From: Hamadaea sp.
Lineage (GTDB): Bacteria; Actinomycetota; Actinomycetes; Mycobacteriales; Micromonosporaceae
Direction of reading: 5' to 3'
Length of the DNA: 64,000 bases
Assembly: GCF_013362815.1 (NCBI RefSeq)
Contig: NZ_JABFVK010000011.1
Location: 1-64,000 of the forward strand
Made by a program: the position numbers and the translations under genes. Position 1 is the stretch's first letter, and every line of letters starts with the position of its first letter. This document shows positions 33,998 through 41,701 of the stretch, in pieces. The notes beneath the pieces are model-generated. The model did not search any database. It was not told the origin of the DNA and saw only the letters and a list, made by a program, of their open reading frames with translations.

Positions 33998-35410
33998 TCA
34001 GGAGCAGGCCACGCCGTTGAGCTTGAAACCCGTCGGCGCGCCGTTGGTCCCGCTGTAGGTCGCCTGGAAGCCGAAGCTCACGGTGCCGCCGGTGGAGATC
34101 GAACTGTTGTAACCGACATCCTTGGCGGTGACCGCGGTGCCCGACTGGGTCACTCCGGTGTTCCACGGGTTGGTGATGACCTGATTGCCGGTGAACGAGA
34201 AGGTCAGCGTCCAGCCGTTGATCGCTGGGCCCCGGTTGGTGATCGTCACCGCGGCGGTGAACCCGTTGTTCCACTGACTGTCCACCCGGTACGCCACCGA
34301 ACACGAGGCGTTGCCGGTCGGGCTGCTGCTGGCGCTCGGGCTCGTGCTCGCGCTGGGGCTGGTGCTCGCGCTCGGACTCGCGCTCGGGCTGACGCTCTTG
34401 CTCGGGCTGCTCGTCGCGGTCGCGGTCGCCGTCGGCACCACGCCGTTCAAAGCCAACTGGTACGCCAGATCGGCGACGAACGTCCCAGCGGACGCGGCGC
34501 ATCCGTCGGCCTCGCCCGGCGGCTTGGCCCACACGAACGCGTCCACGGTCGACTCACCGGTGGCGGTGGTCGGCGGCACGCCCACACCCCGGCCGGACGG
34601 GTCGCACCACTCGCTGCCGTTCGGGCCCTTGCCGTTGCGGCTGACGTCGATCACCTGGTGCAGGTTCGACGCCCCGATCGCGTTCAGCACATTCCGGCCG
34701 TACGCGACCTCGTCGGCGGTCCAGCGGAAGTTGGACACGTTGCTGTAGAAGCCGTCCGCACTGCGTACGCCGGCGTTGACGAGCCGTTGCGCCTGGTCGC
34801 CCGCGCTGTTCCAGGCCGAGTGCCCGGCGTCGAGGTAGACCTTCGCACTCGGGTTGTTGGACTTGATCGCGTTGATCGCGTACGCCAGCGCCGAGTTGCG
34901 GTTGGCCAGCTCGGTGCTGCTGAGGCAGGTCTGCAGCGCGAGCGAGTCCGGTTCCAGCAACACCACCGCGGTACGCGTACCGAGCCCACGGGCGAACGAG
35001 TCGACCCACGAACGGTACTGGTTGTAGTCCGGCGCGCCACCGGCGCTCGCGCCACCGCAGTCGCGGTTGGGGATCTCGTAGACGATCGCCAGGGGAATCT
35101 GGTTGGCGGAGTTGGCCCCGGACACGTACGCCGAGACCTCGGACTGGATGGTGCTCGGGTTCCAGCTGGCGAACCATCGGCCCTGCGGCTGAGCGCCGAT
35201 GCGGTCCCGGATCAGGGACGCACGCGAGTCGTTGGGATTGGCCGCCAGCCACTGGAGGACCTTGCTGTTCGGGTCCTTGTAGAAGGTGCCGGAGAGCGTT
35301 CCGGCGTAGGACGGCTCACCGCCGGCCAGCAGGCCGACGACGGTGGCCGCGAGGGCGGCCGTCGCGGCGGCGAGCACCGCCGCGAGCCTCGTGTGGGAGG
35401 ACGAGTGCAC
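33998..35410 (-). CDS. secreted GH6 cellulase with CBM2
   Basis: A 470-residue secreted glycoside hydrolase. A signal peptide (residues 1 to about 36) leads into a GH6 catalytic domain with YEIPNRDCGG and VVLLEPDSLAL, which hold the catalytic aspartates of this inverting family. An S/P/T-rich linker (about residues 330-370) follows, then a C-terminal CBM2 cellulose-binding module with conserved Trp residues (SQWNNGF, INGWTLTFSF). It hydrolyses beta-1,4-glucan outside the cell. The GTG start at 35410 has AAGGAG five bases upstream; the longer frame to 35440 lacks an RBS. A CebR/CelR-type box lies 36-49 nt upstream. Confidence 0.95.
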   Translation of the reverse strand: MHSSSHTRLAAVLAAATAALAATVVGLLAGGEPSYAGTLSGTFYKDPNSKVLQWLAANPNDSRASLIRDRIGAQPQGRWFASWNPSTIQSEVSAYVSGANSANQIPLAIVYEIPNRDCGGASAGGAPDYNQYRSWVDSFARGLGTRTAVVLLEPDSLALQTCLSSTELANRNSALAYAINAIKSNNPSAKVYLDAGHSAWNSAGDQAQRLVNAGVRSADGFYSNVSNFRWTADEVAYGRNVLNAIGASNLHQVIDVSRNGKGPNGSEWCDPSGRGVGVPPTTATGESTVDAFVWAKPPGEADGCAASAGTFVADLAYQLALNGVVPTATATATSSPSKSVSPSASPSASTSPSASTSPSASSSPTGNASCSVAYRVDSQWNNGFTAAVTITNRGPAINGWTLTFSFTGNQVITNPWNTGVTQSGTAVTAKDVGYNSSISTGGTVSFGFQATYSGTNGAPTGFKLNGVACS

Positions 35411-35445
35411 GGATTCTCCTTCATGGACGGGCTCTCCCATGGGCG

Positions 35446-35459
35446 TGGGAGCGCTCCCG
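35446..35459. promoter_or_regulatory. CebR/CelR-type operator upstream of the cellulase gene
   Basis: TGGGAGCGCTCCCG matches the LacI-family CebR/CelR box TGGGAGCGCTCCCA at 13 of 14 positions. This site represses cellulase genes until cellobiose appears. Confidence 0.88.
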
Positions 35460-35508
35460 CATCAATCTAGAGGCAACATCGAGATTGGGAAAGAGTCAAC
35501 TCCCTCAA

Positions 35509-36576
35509 TCATGCTCTGGGCTGGCCCTTCAGCCGGCGCAGCGCCAGCCCGGCGATCCCGAGCGCCACCAGCACAAGACCGGTGATCCCCACGGCGAACA
35601 TCAGCCGATTCCCCGGCTCGCCCGCGTCACCGGCCAACTCCTGCTCGGATGCCGCCGGGTCCGCCGGGTCCGCCGCGTCCGGCGACGGGGACGGCGAGGG
35701 CCGAGCCGCCGGCACGTAACGGCGCAACGTCGTCGGACCGGTCGGTTCGTCGCACGCCGTCACGAAGGCCGACCCGTCGGGCGCGTACGCGATCGCCTCA
35801 CCCTGCTGCTCGTCCGGCAACGGAGTCACCCTCGGCTCCTCGTCCGTCAGCGTCTTGACGATGTCGCCGTCCACGATGTCCCACTCGAACGCGTCGGCGT
35901 ACGTGCGCAACACGACGTGCCGCCCGTCCGGCGACACCGCTCCCCCGGTCACCAACCGGCGGCCGATGCTGTCCAGGAAGTTCGGCGTCTGCGAATCCGG
36001 CAGCCGCACCGACCCGACCCGCTTCAACAGCACACCGTCGGCCGACTTCGCCACCAACGGGCCGGTGGGGACGAAGATCTCCGACCGGCCGGTCAGCTCC
36101 TTGGTCACGATGATCGGCGTACCGTCCGCCGCCAGCAGCAACGTCTCCGCGTCATGCGGCCCATCCGGGTACGCCAGCCGGTAGATCACCGGGCTCTTCG
36201 CCCCAGGCGACAGTTTCCAGACCGCGATGGTCTTCCGGCGTACGGGCGCGTTGTAGTTGTCCCCGATGTCGGCGACCCACAGCGTGCCGTCCTTCGCCAG
36301 CGCGACGTCCTCGGGATCACGGGCCGCCGTCGGATAGCCGACCGACTTCGTGAGCTTGCACTTCTTGTCGAGGTAGAAGATCCGGATGGCGGAGGCGTCC
36401 CAGTTCGAGTCGTTGATCGCGATGTAACCCGACGAGGTCACCACCAGCCCCGACAGCTCACTGACCCGCTTGTCGTTCACGATGCACGCCACCGACATCT
36501 CCCCCGGATCGGCGTACGCCGCCGCCGGGATCAGAGTTGCCAGCAAGAAGGTCAGGAGCGCCGCCGTGATCCGCAC
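35509..36576 (-). CDS. secreted, membrane-anchored beta-propeller protein
   Basis: A 355-residue protein with a signal peptide (RITAALLTFLLATLIPAAAYA), an extracellular beta-propeller-like domain (SELSGLVVTSSGYIAIND, LAKDGTLWVADIGDN, GPHDAETLLL), a Pro/Ser/Asp linker and a C-terminal helix (LVLVALGIAGLALRRLK) that anchors it in the membrane. No enzyme motif is seen. The GTG start at 36576 defines the signal peptide. It diverges from the DUF6232-like gene across 66 nt. Role unknown. Confidence 0.75.
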   Translation of the reverse strand: MRITAALLTFLLATLIPAAAYADPGEMSVACIVNDKRVSELSGLVVTSSGYIAINDSNWDASAIRIFYLDKKCKLTKSVGYPTAARDPEDVALAKDGTLWVADIGDNYNAPVRRKTIAVWKLSPGAKSPVIYRLAYPDGPHDAETLLLAADGTPIIVTKELTGRSEIFVPTGPLVAKSADGVLLKRVGSVRLPDSQTPNFLDSIGRRLVTGGAVSPDGRHVVLRTYADAFEWDIVDGDIVKTLTDEEPRVTPLPDEQQGEAIAYAPDGSAFVTACDEPTGPTTLRRYVPAARPSPSPSPDAADPADPAASEQELAGDAGEPGNRLMFAVGITGLVLVALGIAGLALRRLKGQPRA

Positions 36577-36642
36577 CCGACCAGTGTCGCAGCTCGGTTG
36601 CGGACGACCCGTACCGTGGGGACGATCCCCGCGGAGGCCGCC

Positions 36643-37137
36643 ATGATCACCTTCTATCGGGACCCGACGGTCGTGGTGACCTCCACGTACCTGCAGATCG
36701 AGGACCGGCGCTGGCGTCTGTCCGAGCTGGAGTACGTGTGGCATCAGGAGAGCCCCGCGACGTGGCGAGTACGCAGCCGCACCGCCGGCCGCGGCGTGCT
36801 CAACACGATCATGACGCTCGCCGGGCTCATCGGGCTCGTCATCCTCGTCGCCTTCGTCGCCGCGGCGTACACGGAGGCGAACATCGGCGGCGTACACGTC
36901 CCGCGGAACACTCTCCTGTTGCTCGCCCTGGTGCTGATGGCGGGCGGCTTCGGCTGGGCGATCTGGGAATGGATGCTGCACCGCGTCGACGACAGCTACG
37001 ACAAAGGCGACGCGGTGTACGAGATCTGGGCCGCCGCGTCCGGCACCGAGCTGCTGCTTCTGCGCCTTGAGGACTACACGCGGTACGCCAAGATCTACCG
37101 CGCGATCGAACGGGCCGTCGAGTACCAACAGCGGTGA
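36643..37137 (+). CDS. DUF6232-like membrane protein
   Basis: A 164-residue protein. It opens MITFYRDPTVVVTSTYLQIEDRRWRLSELEYVWH, a short beta domain found in small actinobacterial membrane proteins I recall as DUF6232. Two membrane helices (about residues 52-75 and 87-107) follow, then a C-terminal cytoplasmic domain. GGAGG lies 6 nt before the ATG. Function unknown. Confidence 0.72.
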   Translation: MITFYRDPTVVVTSTYLQIEDRRWRLSELEYVWHQESPATWRVRSRTAGRGVLNTIMTLAGLIGLVILVAFVAAAYTEANIGGVHVPRNTLLLLALVLMAGGFGWAIWEWMLHRVDDSYDKGDAVYEIWAAASGTELLLLRLEDYTRYAKIYRAIERAVEYQQR

Positions 37138-37299
37138 TCCTCTTGCCCGCGACGCAGCCGTCACACCGCGTACGCCGTCCTAGGACCCTAGCCGCGAGCT
37201 TTCACCGATCGCGGGCACATGATCGGCTGCGGTCGTTGGGACTGTCGCGGCGCTGCATTACCGTCACCCGCCTCCGTTCTCGGCCGTCTCGCCGGTCGT

Positions 37300-37442
37300 G
37301 ATCGTCGGAAGCCGACATTCTTGGCGCTGACGTCCCCCATGATCGTCGGCTTCCGACATTCGTGGGCCGAATCGTGCATTGATCGTCGGCATCCGACGAC
37401 CATGACTGGCGGGACCGCCAAGAATGTCGGCAGCCGACGATC
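37300..37442. repeat. array of four GATCGTCGG-N3-CCGAC palindromic units
   Basis: Units start at 37300, 37341 and 37381 in direct orientation, 40-41 nt apart; a fourth (37418-37442) is inverted. The first and last are 25-nt inverted copies differing at two positions. Each unit is itself a GTCGG/CCGAC dyad. Confidence 0.75.
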
Positions 37443-37470
37443 TTCGCGGCCGCGCAACGGACCGGCGGAA

Positions 37471-37510
37471 CCGAGCAGCCGAGCAGCCGAGCAGCCGAGC
37501 AGCCGAGCAA
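37471..37510. repeat. tandem 8-bp repeat, five units
   Basis: CCGAGCAG is repeated four times, followed by a fifth unit CCGAGCAA. It runs directly into the neighbouring four-unit element. Confidence 0.85.
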
Positions 37511-37655
37511 GATCATGTGCCCGTGGTCTGCGTCCTCGGCTCGAATTCGTTGATCATGTTCCCGTCATCTGCACTCAGAGGCCGCTTCTCGCATACCAGC
37601 GGTACATGATCATGAAATGCGCCCCGAAATCGCAGACCACGGGCACGTGATCTTG
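37508..37655. repeat. four-unit (++--) GTGCCCGTGGTCTGCG element, copy 2
   Basis: Terminal units (37508-37532 and 37631-37655) form 25-nt inverted repeats with one mismatch. Internal units lie at 37551-37572 (direct) and 37591-37612 (inverted). The order and total length (148 bp) match the copy at 26305-26447. Confidence 0.82.
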
Positions 37656-37786
37656 CCGCCGCCCGGGCGCGCTGCACGCTTGAGGCCAAGCTGCGCTCTT
37701 GAGGCCAACCGGTCCGCGACCACAGTGGGCTGAGATCACCGTCGTCGTCACCCGCGCTCAATTCCGGCGGCAAGATCGAAAGAGAA

Positions 37787-37844
37787 CGATCATGAAGTTG
37801 CGGACACGACACGCCGGCCGATCACGACCGAAGGTTCATGATCG
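37787..37844. repeat. GATCATGAA inverted repeat at the TetR stop
   Basis: Arms CGATCATGAA (37787-37796) and TTCATGATCG (37835-37844) enclose 38 nt. The right arm includes the TetR stop codon. A similar pair is at 43950-44009. Confidence 0.55.
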
Positions 37845-38456
37845 GCGAGAAGGACGGGGTCGGCGGCGCAGGGCCGGCAGCTTGTCGAAGGCGGCGGCCA
37901 GCCGGGCGGCCTGGGCGAACGCGGCCTCCGGGCGGCTGGCGTCGCCGTCGATGTGGGTCAGCGTCTGCATCCCCAGGTAGTAGGCGACGGCGGCTCGGGC
38001 GGCGGTCGGCACGTTCACCAAGCGCCCCAACGGTTTGCCGCGCAGCAGCCGGGCGAGGATCTCCTCGGCGAGCAGCTCCCACTGTCGCGTCTGCGCCGCC
38101 ATCGCGGCCGCCAGCGGTGAGCCCGGCCGGGCGGCGGCGACGAGTTCCTGGACCGCCTCGATGTGGCCGGATTCGAGGTCTTCGGCGTACAGGGTGCGCA
38201 GGGCTCGGATGAGCGGCACCGCCTTGGTCACGCCCGCCAACGCCGCGCGATAACGCTCCTCGCGCAGCTCACTGGTGTACGCCGCAGTCGCCGTGAACAC
38301 CTCGTCCAGGTCGGCGAAGTGGTAGTAGATGACGCCGGGGGCGAACCCGCCGAGGGCGGCGATCGACCGGGCGGTCGTGCCGGCGTACCCGTGGCTGGAA
38401 AGGGCGAGGATCGCGGCCCGCAGGATGCGCTCGCGAGCGGAGGACCGCTGAGTCAT
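37836..38456 (-). CDS. TetR-family regulator
   Basis: A 206-residue repressor with HTH RERILRAAILALSSHGYAGTTARSIAALGGFAPGVIYYHF and a helical ligand domain. The ATG overlaps the desaturase stop (ATGA), so it is the last gene of a three-gene operon. The operon promoter carries an 18-bp perfect dyad (40729-40746) that is a likely autoregulatory target. Inducer unknown; a lipid or acyl compound would fit the partner enzymes. Confidence 0.88.
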   Translation of the reverse strand: MTQRSSARERILRAAILALSSHGYAGTTARSIAALGGFAPGVIYYHFADLDEVFTATAAYTSELREERYRAALAGVTKAVPLIRALRTLYAEDLESGHIEAVQELVAAARPGSPLAAAMAAQTRQWELLAEEILARLLRGKPLGRLVNVPTAARAAVAYYLGMQTLTHIDGDASRPEAAFAQAARLAAAFDKLPALRRRPRPSRRS

Positions 38457-39244
38457 GGTACCGCCACTGGATGGACGCCCACCTGGGCGAAGTACGGATC
38501 GAGCCGCCGCGCGAGTTCCGGCAGGTGATGGCTCGGGACCTGCGGATAGAGATGGTGTTCGAGGTGGTAGGTCAGTTCGAGGAAGATCGCGGGAATGATC
38601 CGGCCGCGCAGCGTACGCGTCTGCTTCAGCGGCTCGTCGCCGTAATCGTGGTGCGGCAGGTACACCGTGAGCAGCGGATACACCCAGCTCCCGGCGATCG
38701 CCAGCACCGCATAGACCAGTACGCCCGGGGTCACCGGCCAGAGCAGCGCGCCCCCGACGATCGCCGTCACCGGCACGAAGGCCTCCAGCAGGAGCCAGAG
38801 CCGGTCCCGCCAGCCCGATCGAGCGTACGCCCAGACCCACAACCGGACCAGGAACACCGGTCCATAGAGGACGGCACCGGTGAACGACAGGTTGGCCGGG
38901 TAGCCCTCGGGGTCGTCCGGGCTCGGGAAGAGCCGGTGATGCTGCCGATGGGTGATCCGGTACGCGTGCCCGGACTCCAGCAGCACCAGGCCGAGCGCGA
39001 ACAGCCACCGATCGGTCTCGGTCTCGGTCAGCCCAAGCGTCCGGTGAACCACGTCGTGGGTGACCGTGACGACGGCGACGAAGATGCCGAAGACGATCAG
39101 CGGAGTCAGCCACCACAGTCCGAGCCAGACCGCCACGGCGAAGGCGGCGACCCCGAGATAGGGCCGGGCCAGCGCGATCCTTCGTTGGGCGGGCGTCGTC
39201 ACCAGCAGATCTTCGCCCAATTCACGCATCGTGGGCAACTTCAT
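38453..39244 (-). CDS. membrane fatty-acid desaturase / carotenoid hydroxylase-like di-iron enzyme
   Basis: A 263-residue integral membrane di-iron oxygenase with three histidine boxes: HDVVH, HRQHH and HLEHH, separated by membrane helices. This pattern covers acyl desaturases and carotenoid ketolases or hydroxylases. The ATG at 39244 overlaps the TGA of the FAD-oxidoreductase gene. The pairing with a CrtI/CrtISO-like flavoenzyme suggests modification of a lipid or polyene, but the substrate is inferred, not shown. Confidence 0.85.
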   Translation of the reverse strand: MKLPTMRELGEDLLVTTPAQRRIALARPYLGVAAFAVAVWLGLWWLTPLIVFGIFVAVVTVTHDVVHRTLGLTETETDRWLFALGLVLLESGHAYRITHRQHHRLFPSPDDPEGYPANLSFTGAVLYGPVFLVRLWVWAYARSGWRDRLWLLLEAFVPVTAIVGGALLWPVTPGVLVYAVLAIAGSWVYPLLTVYLPHHDYGDEPLKQTRTLRGRIIPAIFLELTYHLEHHLYPQVPSHHLPELARRLDPYFAQVGVHPVAVP

Positions 39245-40737
39245 CTCAACCGCCTTTCGCGCCGGATGCCGTCGGCGACGATCCGGCTGCCGAGGACACA
39301 TGCGACGGTGCCGAGGCCGGGCCATGTCGAGTCGCCGGCCAGCCACAGGCCGCGGCCGCCGAGGTCGTGCGGGACGGCGTACTGGTTGCTGTTGCGCAGG
39401 GTCTGATGCGGGCCGCCGACCGCGCCGTCCGGGCGGAACGCGTACCGCTCGAAGGCGCGGGGCGTGCCCACCTCGGCCACCACCGCCCGATCCCCCAGCG
39501 CCGGGTACGCCCGCCGGGCCAGGTTGATCAACCGCTCACCGATCTCCTTCTTGCGGTGTGCGTACCCCTCGGTGTCGAGAGTGGACCAGGCGGACAGCGA
39601 CGTGTGCGTGGAGATCATGACGGCGCGATGCCCGGGTGGCGCGCTGAGCGTGTCGCCGGGCGCGGACACCGAGACGAACATGTTGTTGCCGTCGCCGAAG
39701 GGTTGCGTGTAGTCGTGGCAGAACTGGTGATGGGTGAGGCCGTGACCCCCGATCTCCGCCTCGGGGACGCCGAGGAAGACGATCACCGCCCCACCCATCT
39801 CCCCCCGGTCCCGCTCCAGGTAGCGAGACAGCCGCCGGGCCACCGGCAGGTCGCCGCACAGCGCCCGCGCGGTCGCCGCCGGGACCGCGAGCACCACCTG
39901 GTCCGCGCGGGTCACCCCCCGGCTCGTCGTGATCTCGAACCCCGCCCGCACCCGGTGGACCCGCGTGCCGGTCCGCACCAGGCCGCCGAGCTTGCGATAG
40001 TGGCCCACGAGGGTACGCCAAAAGCCGTGCATGCCGCCGTAATGCCTGGTCAGGCCTGCCCCGCGGATGGTGATGCCGAGCGCGGCGTTGATCAGGGGTG
40101 CGCGCTCGACGGAGCTGTGCACTGTGTCCTCGACGAGCATCCCGAGCAGGGTCTTCAGCGCTTGGTCGTGATCCACCCGGTGCCGGCGCATCGCCTGGAC
40201 CAGCGTCTCGCGCAGGTGGCGCGCCGCGGGGAGGTGGCGCAGCCCGACCGCGGTCACGTTGCGCAGCACATCGGCGGGCCGGCGCATGGGTAGCTTGATG
40301 CCCGCTCGGCTCGCCTGCCAGAAGACGTCGGCGATCCGGTCCAGCTCGGCCCAGAAGGCTCGGTGGTACGCGTCGTCGCCGAACTTCGCGAGGCGTTCGG
40401 CGTGCCACTGGTCGTGGTCGCGGTGCAGCGTCACCGTCCGGTCGGGCAGCCACGCCTCGTAGCCCGGCAGCTGTTCCCCCACGATCGCCGGTGCGCCCAC
40501 GCTGTCGAGCAGCTCCGCGCCGACTCCACCCGGTTCGAAGTCGACCAGCGTCGTCGCGCCGACGTCGAACGAGAAGCCCTTGTGCCGCCAGTAACCGGCA
40601 CATCCGCCGAGGTGGCCGTGGGCCTCGAAGACCACCGTGGACAGCCCGCTCGCCTGCAACCGTAGCGCCGTCGCCATCCCGGCCAGTCCACCGCCCACAA
40701 TGGCCACGCCGGTGTTCTGAACGTCTGTTCTGAACAT
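39241..40737 (-). CDS. CrtI/CrtISO-like FAD-dependent oxidoreductase
   Basis: A 498-residue flavoprotein. The dinucleotide motif VAIVGGGLAGMATALRLQASG is followed by EAHGHLGGCAGYW and FSFDVGATTLV, typical of phytoene desaturases, carotenoid isomerases and retinol saturases. The C-terminal FAD motif is LWLAGDSTWPGLGTVACVLGSRI. It starts the operon with the desaturase and TetR genes. TTGACA and CACTCT precede the ATG by 6 nt, with an overlapping operator. No phytoene synthase is in the window, so a carotenoid role is unproven. Confidence 0.83.
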   Translation of the reverse strand: MFRTDVQNTGVAIVGGGLAGMATALRLQASGLSTVVFEAHGHLGGCAGYWRHKGFSFDVGATTLVDFEPGGVGAELLDSVGAPAIVGEQLPGYEAWLPDRTVTLHRDHDQWHAERLAKFGDDAYHRAFWAELDRIADVFWQASRAGIKLPMRRPADVLRNVTAVGLRHLPAARHLRETLVQAMRRHRVDHDQALKTLLGMLVEDTVHSSVERAPLINAALGITIRGAGLTRHYGGMHGFWRTLVGHYRKLGGLVRTGTRVHRVRAGFEITTSRGVTRADQVVLAVPAATARALCGDLPVARRLSRYLERDRGEMGGAVIVFLGVPEAEIGGHGLTHHQFCHDYTQPFGDGNNMFVSVSAPGDTLSAPPGHRAVMISTHTSLSAWSTLDTEGYAHRKKEIGERLINLARRAYPALGDRAVVAEVGTPRAFERYAFRPDGAVGGPHQTLRNSNQYAVPHDLGGRGLWLAGDSTWPGLGTVACVLGSRIVADGIRRERRLR

Positions 40738-40773
40738 GTGTTCAGAGTGAACTCACGGCTGCGCGTTTGTCAA
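40729..40773 (-). promoter_or_regulatory. operon promoter with 18-bp perfect operator dyad
   Basis: Reading leftward, TTGACA (complement at 40768-40773) and CACTCT are 18 nt apart, and the ATG lies 6 nt further. TCTGAACATGTGTTCAGA (40729-40746) is a perfect dyad covering the start codon. Another GTTCTGAAC word lies at 40714. Confidence 0.75.
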
Positions 40774-40824
40774 TATCAGCCCTCCGACGAGGCCCCGAGG
40801 CGGTCGGGAGGCTATGGTCGGGGC

Positions 40825-41565
40825 ATGCGGCTGACCGTTCTCGGAGGCTGCGGCGCCTGGCCCGAACCGGCCTCCGCCTGCAGCGGATTCCTCGTGGAGC
40901 ACGACGGCTTCCGGCTGTTGCTCGACCTCGGATATGCGACGGTGCCGCAATTGCTGACGCACATCGCGGCCGATCAGGTCGACGCCGTCTACATCACGCA
41001 CGGCCACCCCGACCACTGCTCGGACCTGAACCCGTTGCTGCGGGCGCGCGCGATCGGCTACCCCGCGTCCGCCCCGTTGCCGATCTACACGCTGCCCGGG
41101 GCGATCGACGCCGTCATGGCGCTGGACCGGCCGGGCTGGCTGCAGGAGTACGCCGACATCCGGGAGTTCCAGGCGGGCGACACCTTCGAGCTCGGCCCGT
41201 TCCAGGCCGTCACCGCGCTGCTGCCGCACTGGGTGCCCAACGCCGGCGTACGCCTGACCGCAGACGACCGCACCCTCGTGTACACGGGCGACGGTGGTCC
41301 CGGGCAAGCAGTCGTCGACCTGGCCCGGGAGGCTCACCTCTTCATCGCCGAAGCGACGTACGCCGAGACGGTGCCGGACGACGCGAAGGGCATGCTCACC
41401 AGTGCCGCCGAAGCGGCCGCTCAGGCGACCGAGGCGGGCGTACGCGGCATGCTGCTCACGCACCTCGAACCCGGGACCGACCCGTATGCCGCCCGGGCTG
41501 CCGCCCGGCAGAACTTCTCCGGGCCCATCGGGGTCGCCGGGTCCGGGCTGGCGATCGAGCTCTGA
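40825..41565 (+). CDS. metallo-beta-lactamase-fold hydrolase
   Basis: A 246-residue MBL-fold protein. The zinc motif THGHPDH (His59, His61, Asp63, His64) is complete, with later ligands in YTGDGGPG and the final LTHLEPG histidine. Length and pattern suit a cytoplasmic RNase Z-like or phosphodiesterase-like MBL protein; the substrate is unknown. TATGGT lies 6 nt before the ATG. It diverges from the FAD-oxidoreductase operon. Confidence 0.87.
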   Translation: MRLTVLGGCGAWPEPASACSGFLVEHDGFRLLLDLGYATVPQLLTHIAADQVDAVYITHGHPDHCSDLNPLLRARAIGYPASAPLPIYTLPGAIDAVMALDRPGWLQEYADIREFQAGDTFELGPFQAVTALLPHWVPNAGVRLTADDRTLVYTGDGGPGQAVVDLAREAHLFIAEATYAETVPDDAKGMLTSAAEAAAQATEAGVRGMLLTHLEPGTDPYAARAAARQNFSGPIGVAGSGLAIEL

Positions 41566-41577
41566 CCCGGGTTCGTC

Positions 41578-41683
41578 ACGCGTTATGCGGGCGGGCCCTC
41601 GCGCGTTATGCGGGATAACGCGGTCTAGCACAGTGTGCGAGGGGACGTTATCCCGGATAACGCGCGTGCGAGCGCCCGAACCC
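41578..41683. repeat. GCGTTATCC-type intergenic repeat, copy 2
   Basis: At least three GCGTTATnC units occur, including the dyads GCGTTATGCGGGATAACGC and CGTTATCC-C-GGATAACG. It lies between the convergent MBL and der genes and may serve as a terminator. Confidence 0.75.
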
Positions 41684-41701
41684 GCGCAGCAAATAGGCGG
41701 A

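Larger units (their letters stand above)
37138..37835. other. 698-nt gene-free gap rich in repeats
   Basis: No supported gene. It holds an array of GTCGG-N3-CCGAC palindromes (37300-37442), five CCGAGCAG tandem units (37471-37510), the second four-unit GTGCCCGTGGTCTGCG element (37508-37655), a TTGAGGCCAA direct pair near 37690, and one arm of a GATCATGAA inverted repeat (37787-37844). It separates the DUF6232-like gene from the TetR gene, which converge. Confidence 0.8.

Noticed and set aside
34311-34748. Hydrophobic plus-strand frame rich in LALGLVL repeats
   Set aside because: It is the complement of the Ser/Pro/Thr linker repeats of the GH6-CBM2 cellulase, so the apparent membrane segments are an artefact.
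35485-36642. Upstream extension of the DUF6232-like gene
   Set aside because: The extra sequence is antisense to the anchored propeller gene, and a good GGAGG precedes the ATG at 36643.
37300-37442. CRISPR array
   Set aside because: There are only three direct units, the unit is itself palindromic and divergent, one unit is inverted, the intervals are only about 15 nt, and no cas gene is in the window.
37471-37510. Coding origin for the CCGAGCAG tandem repeat
   Set aside because: The short frames through it have no RBS and no family match; an 8-nt unit also shifts frame at each copy.
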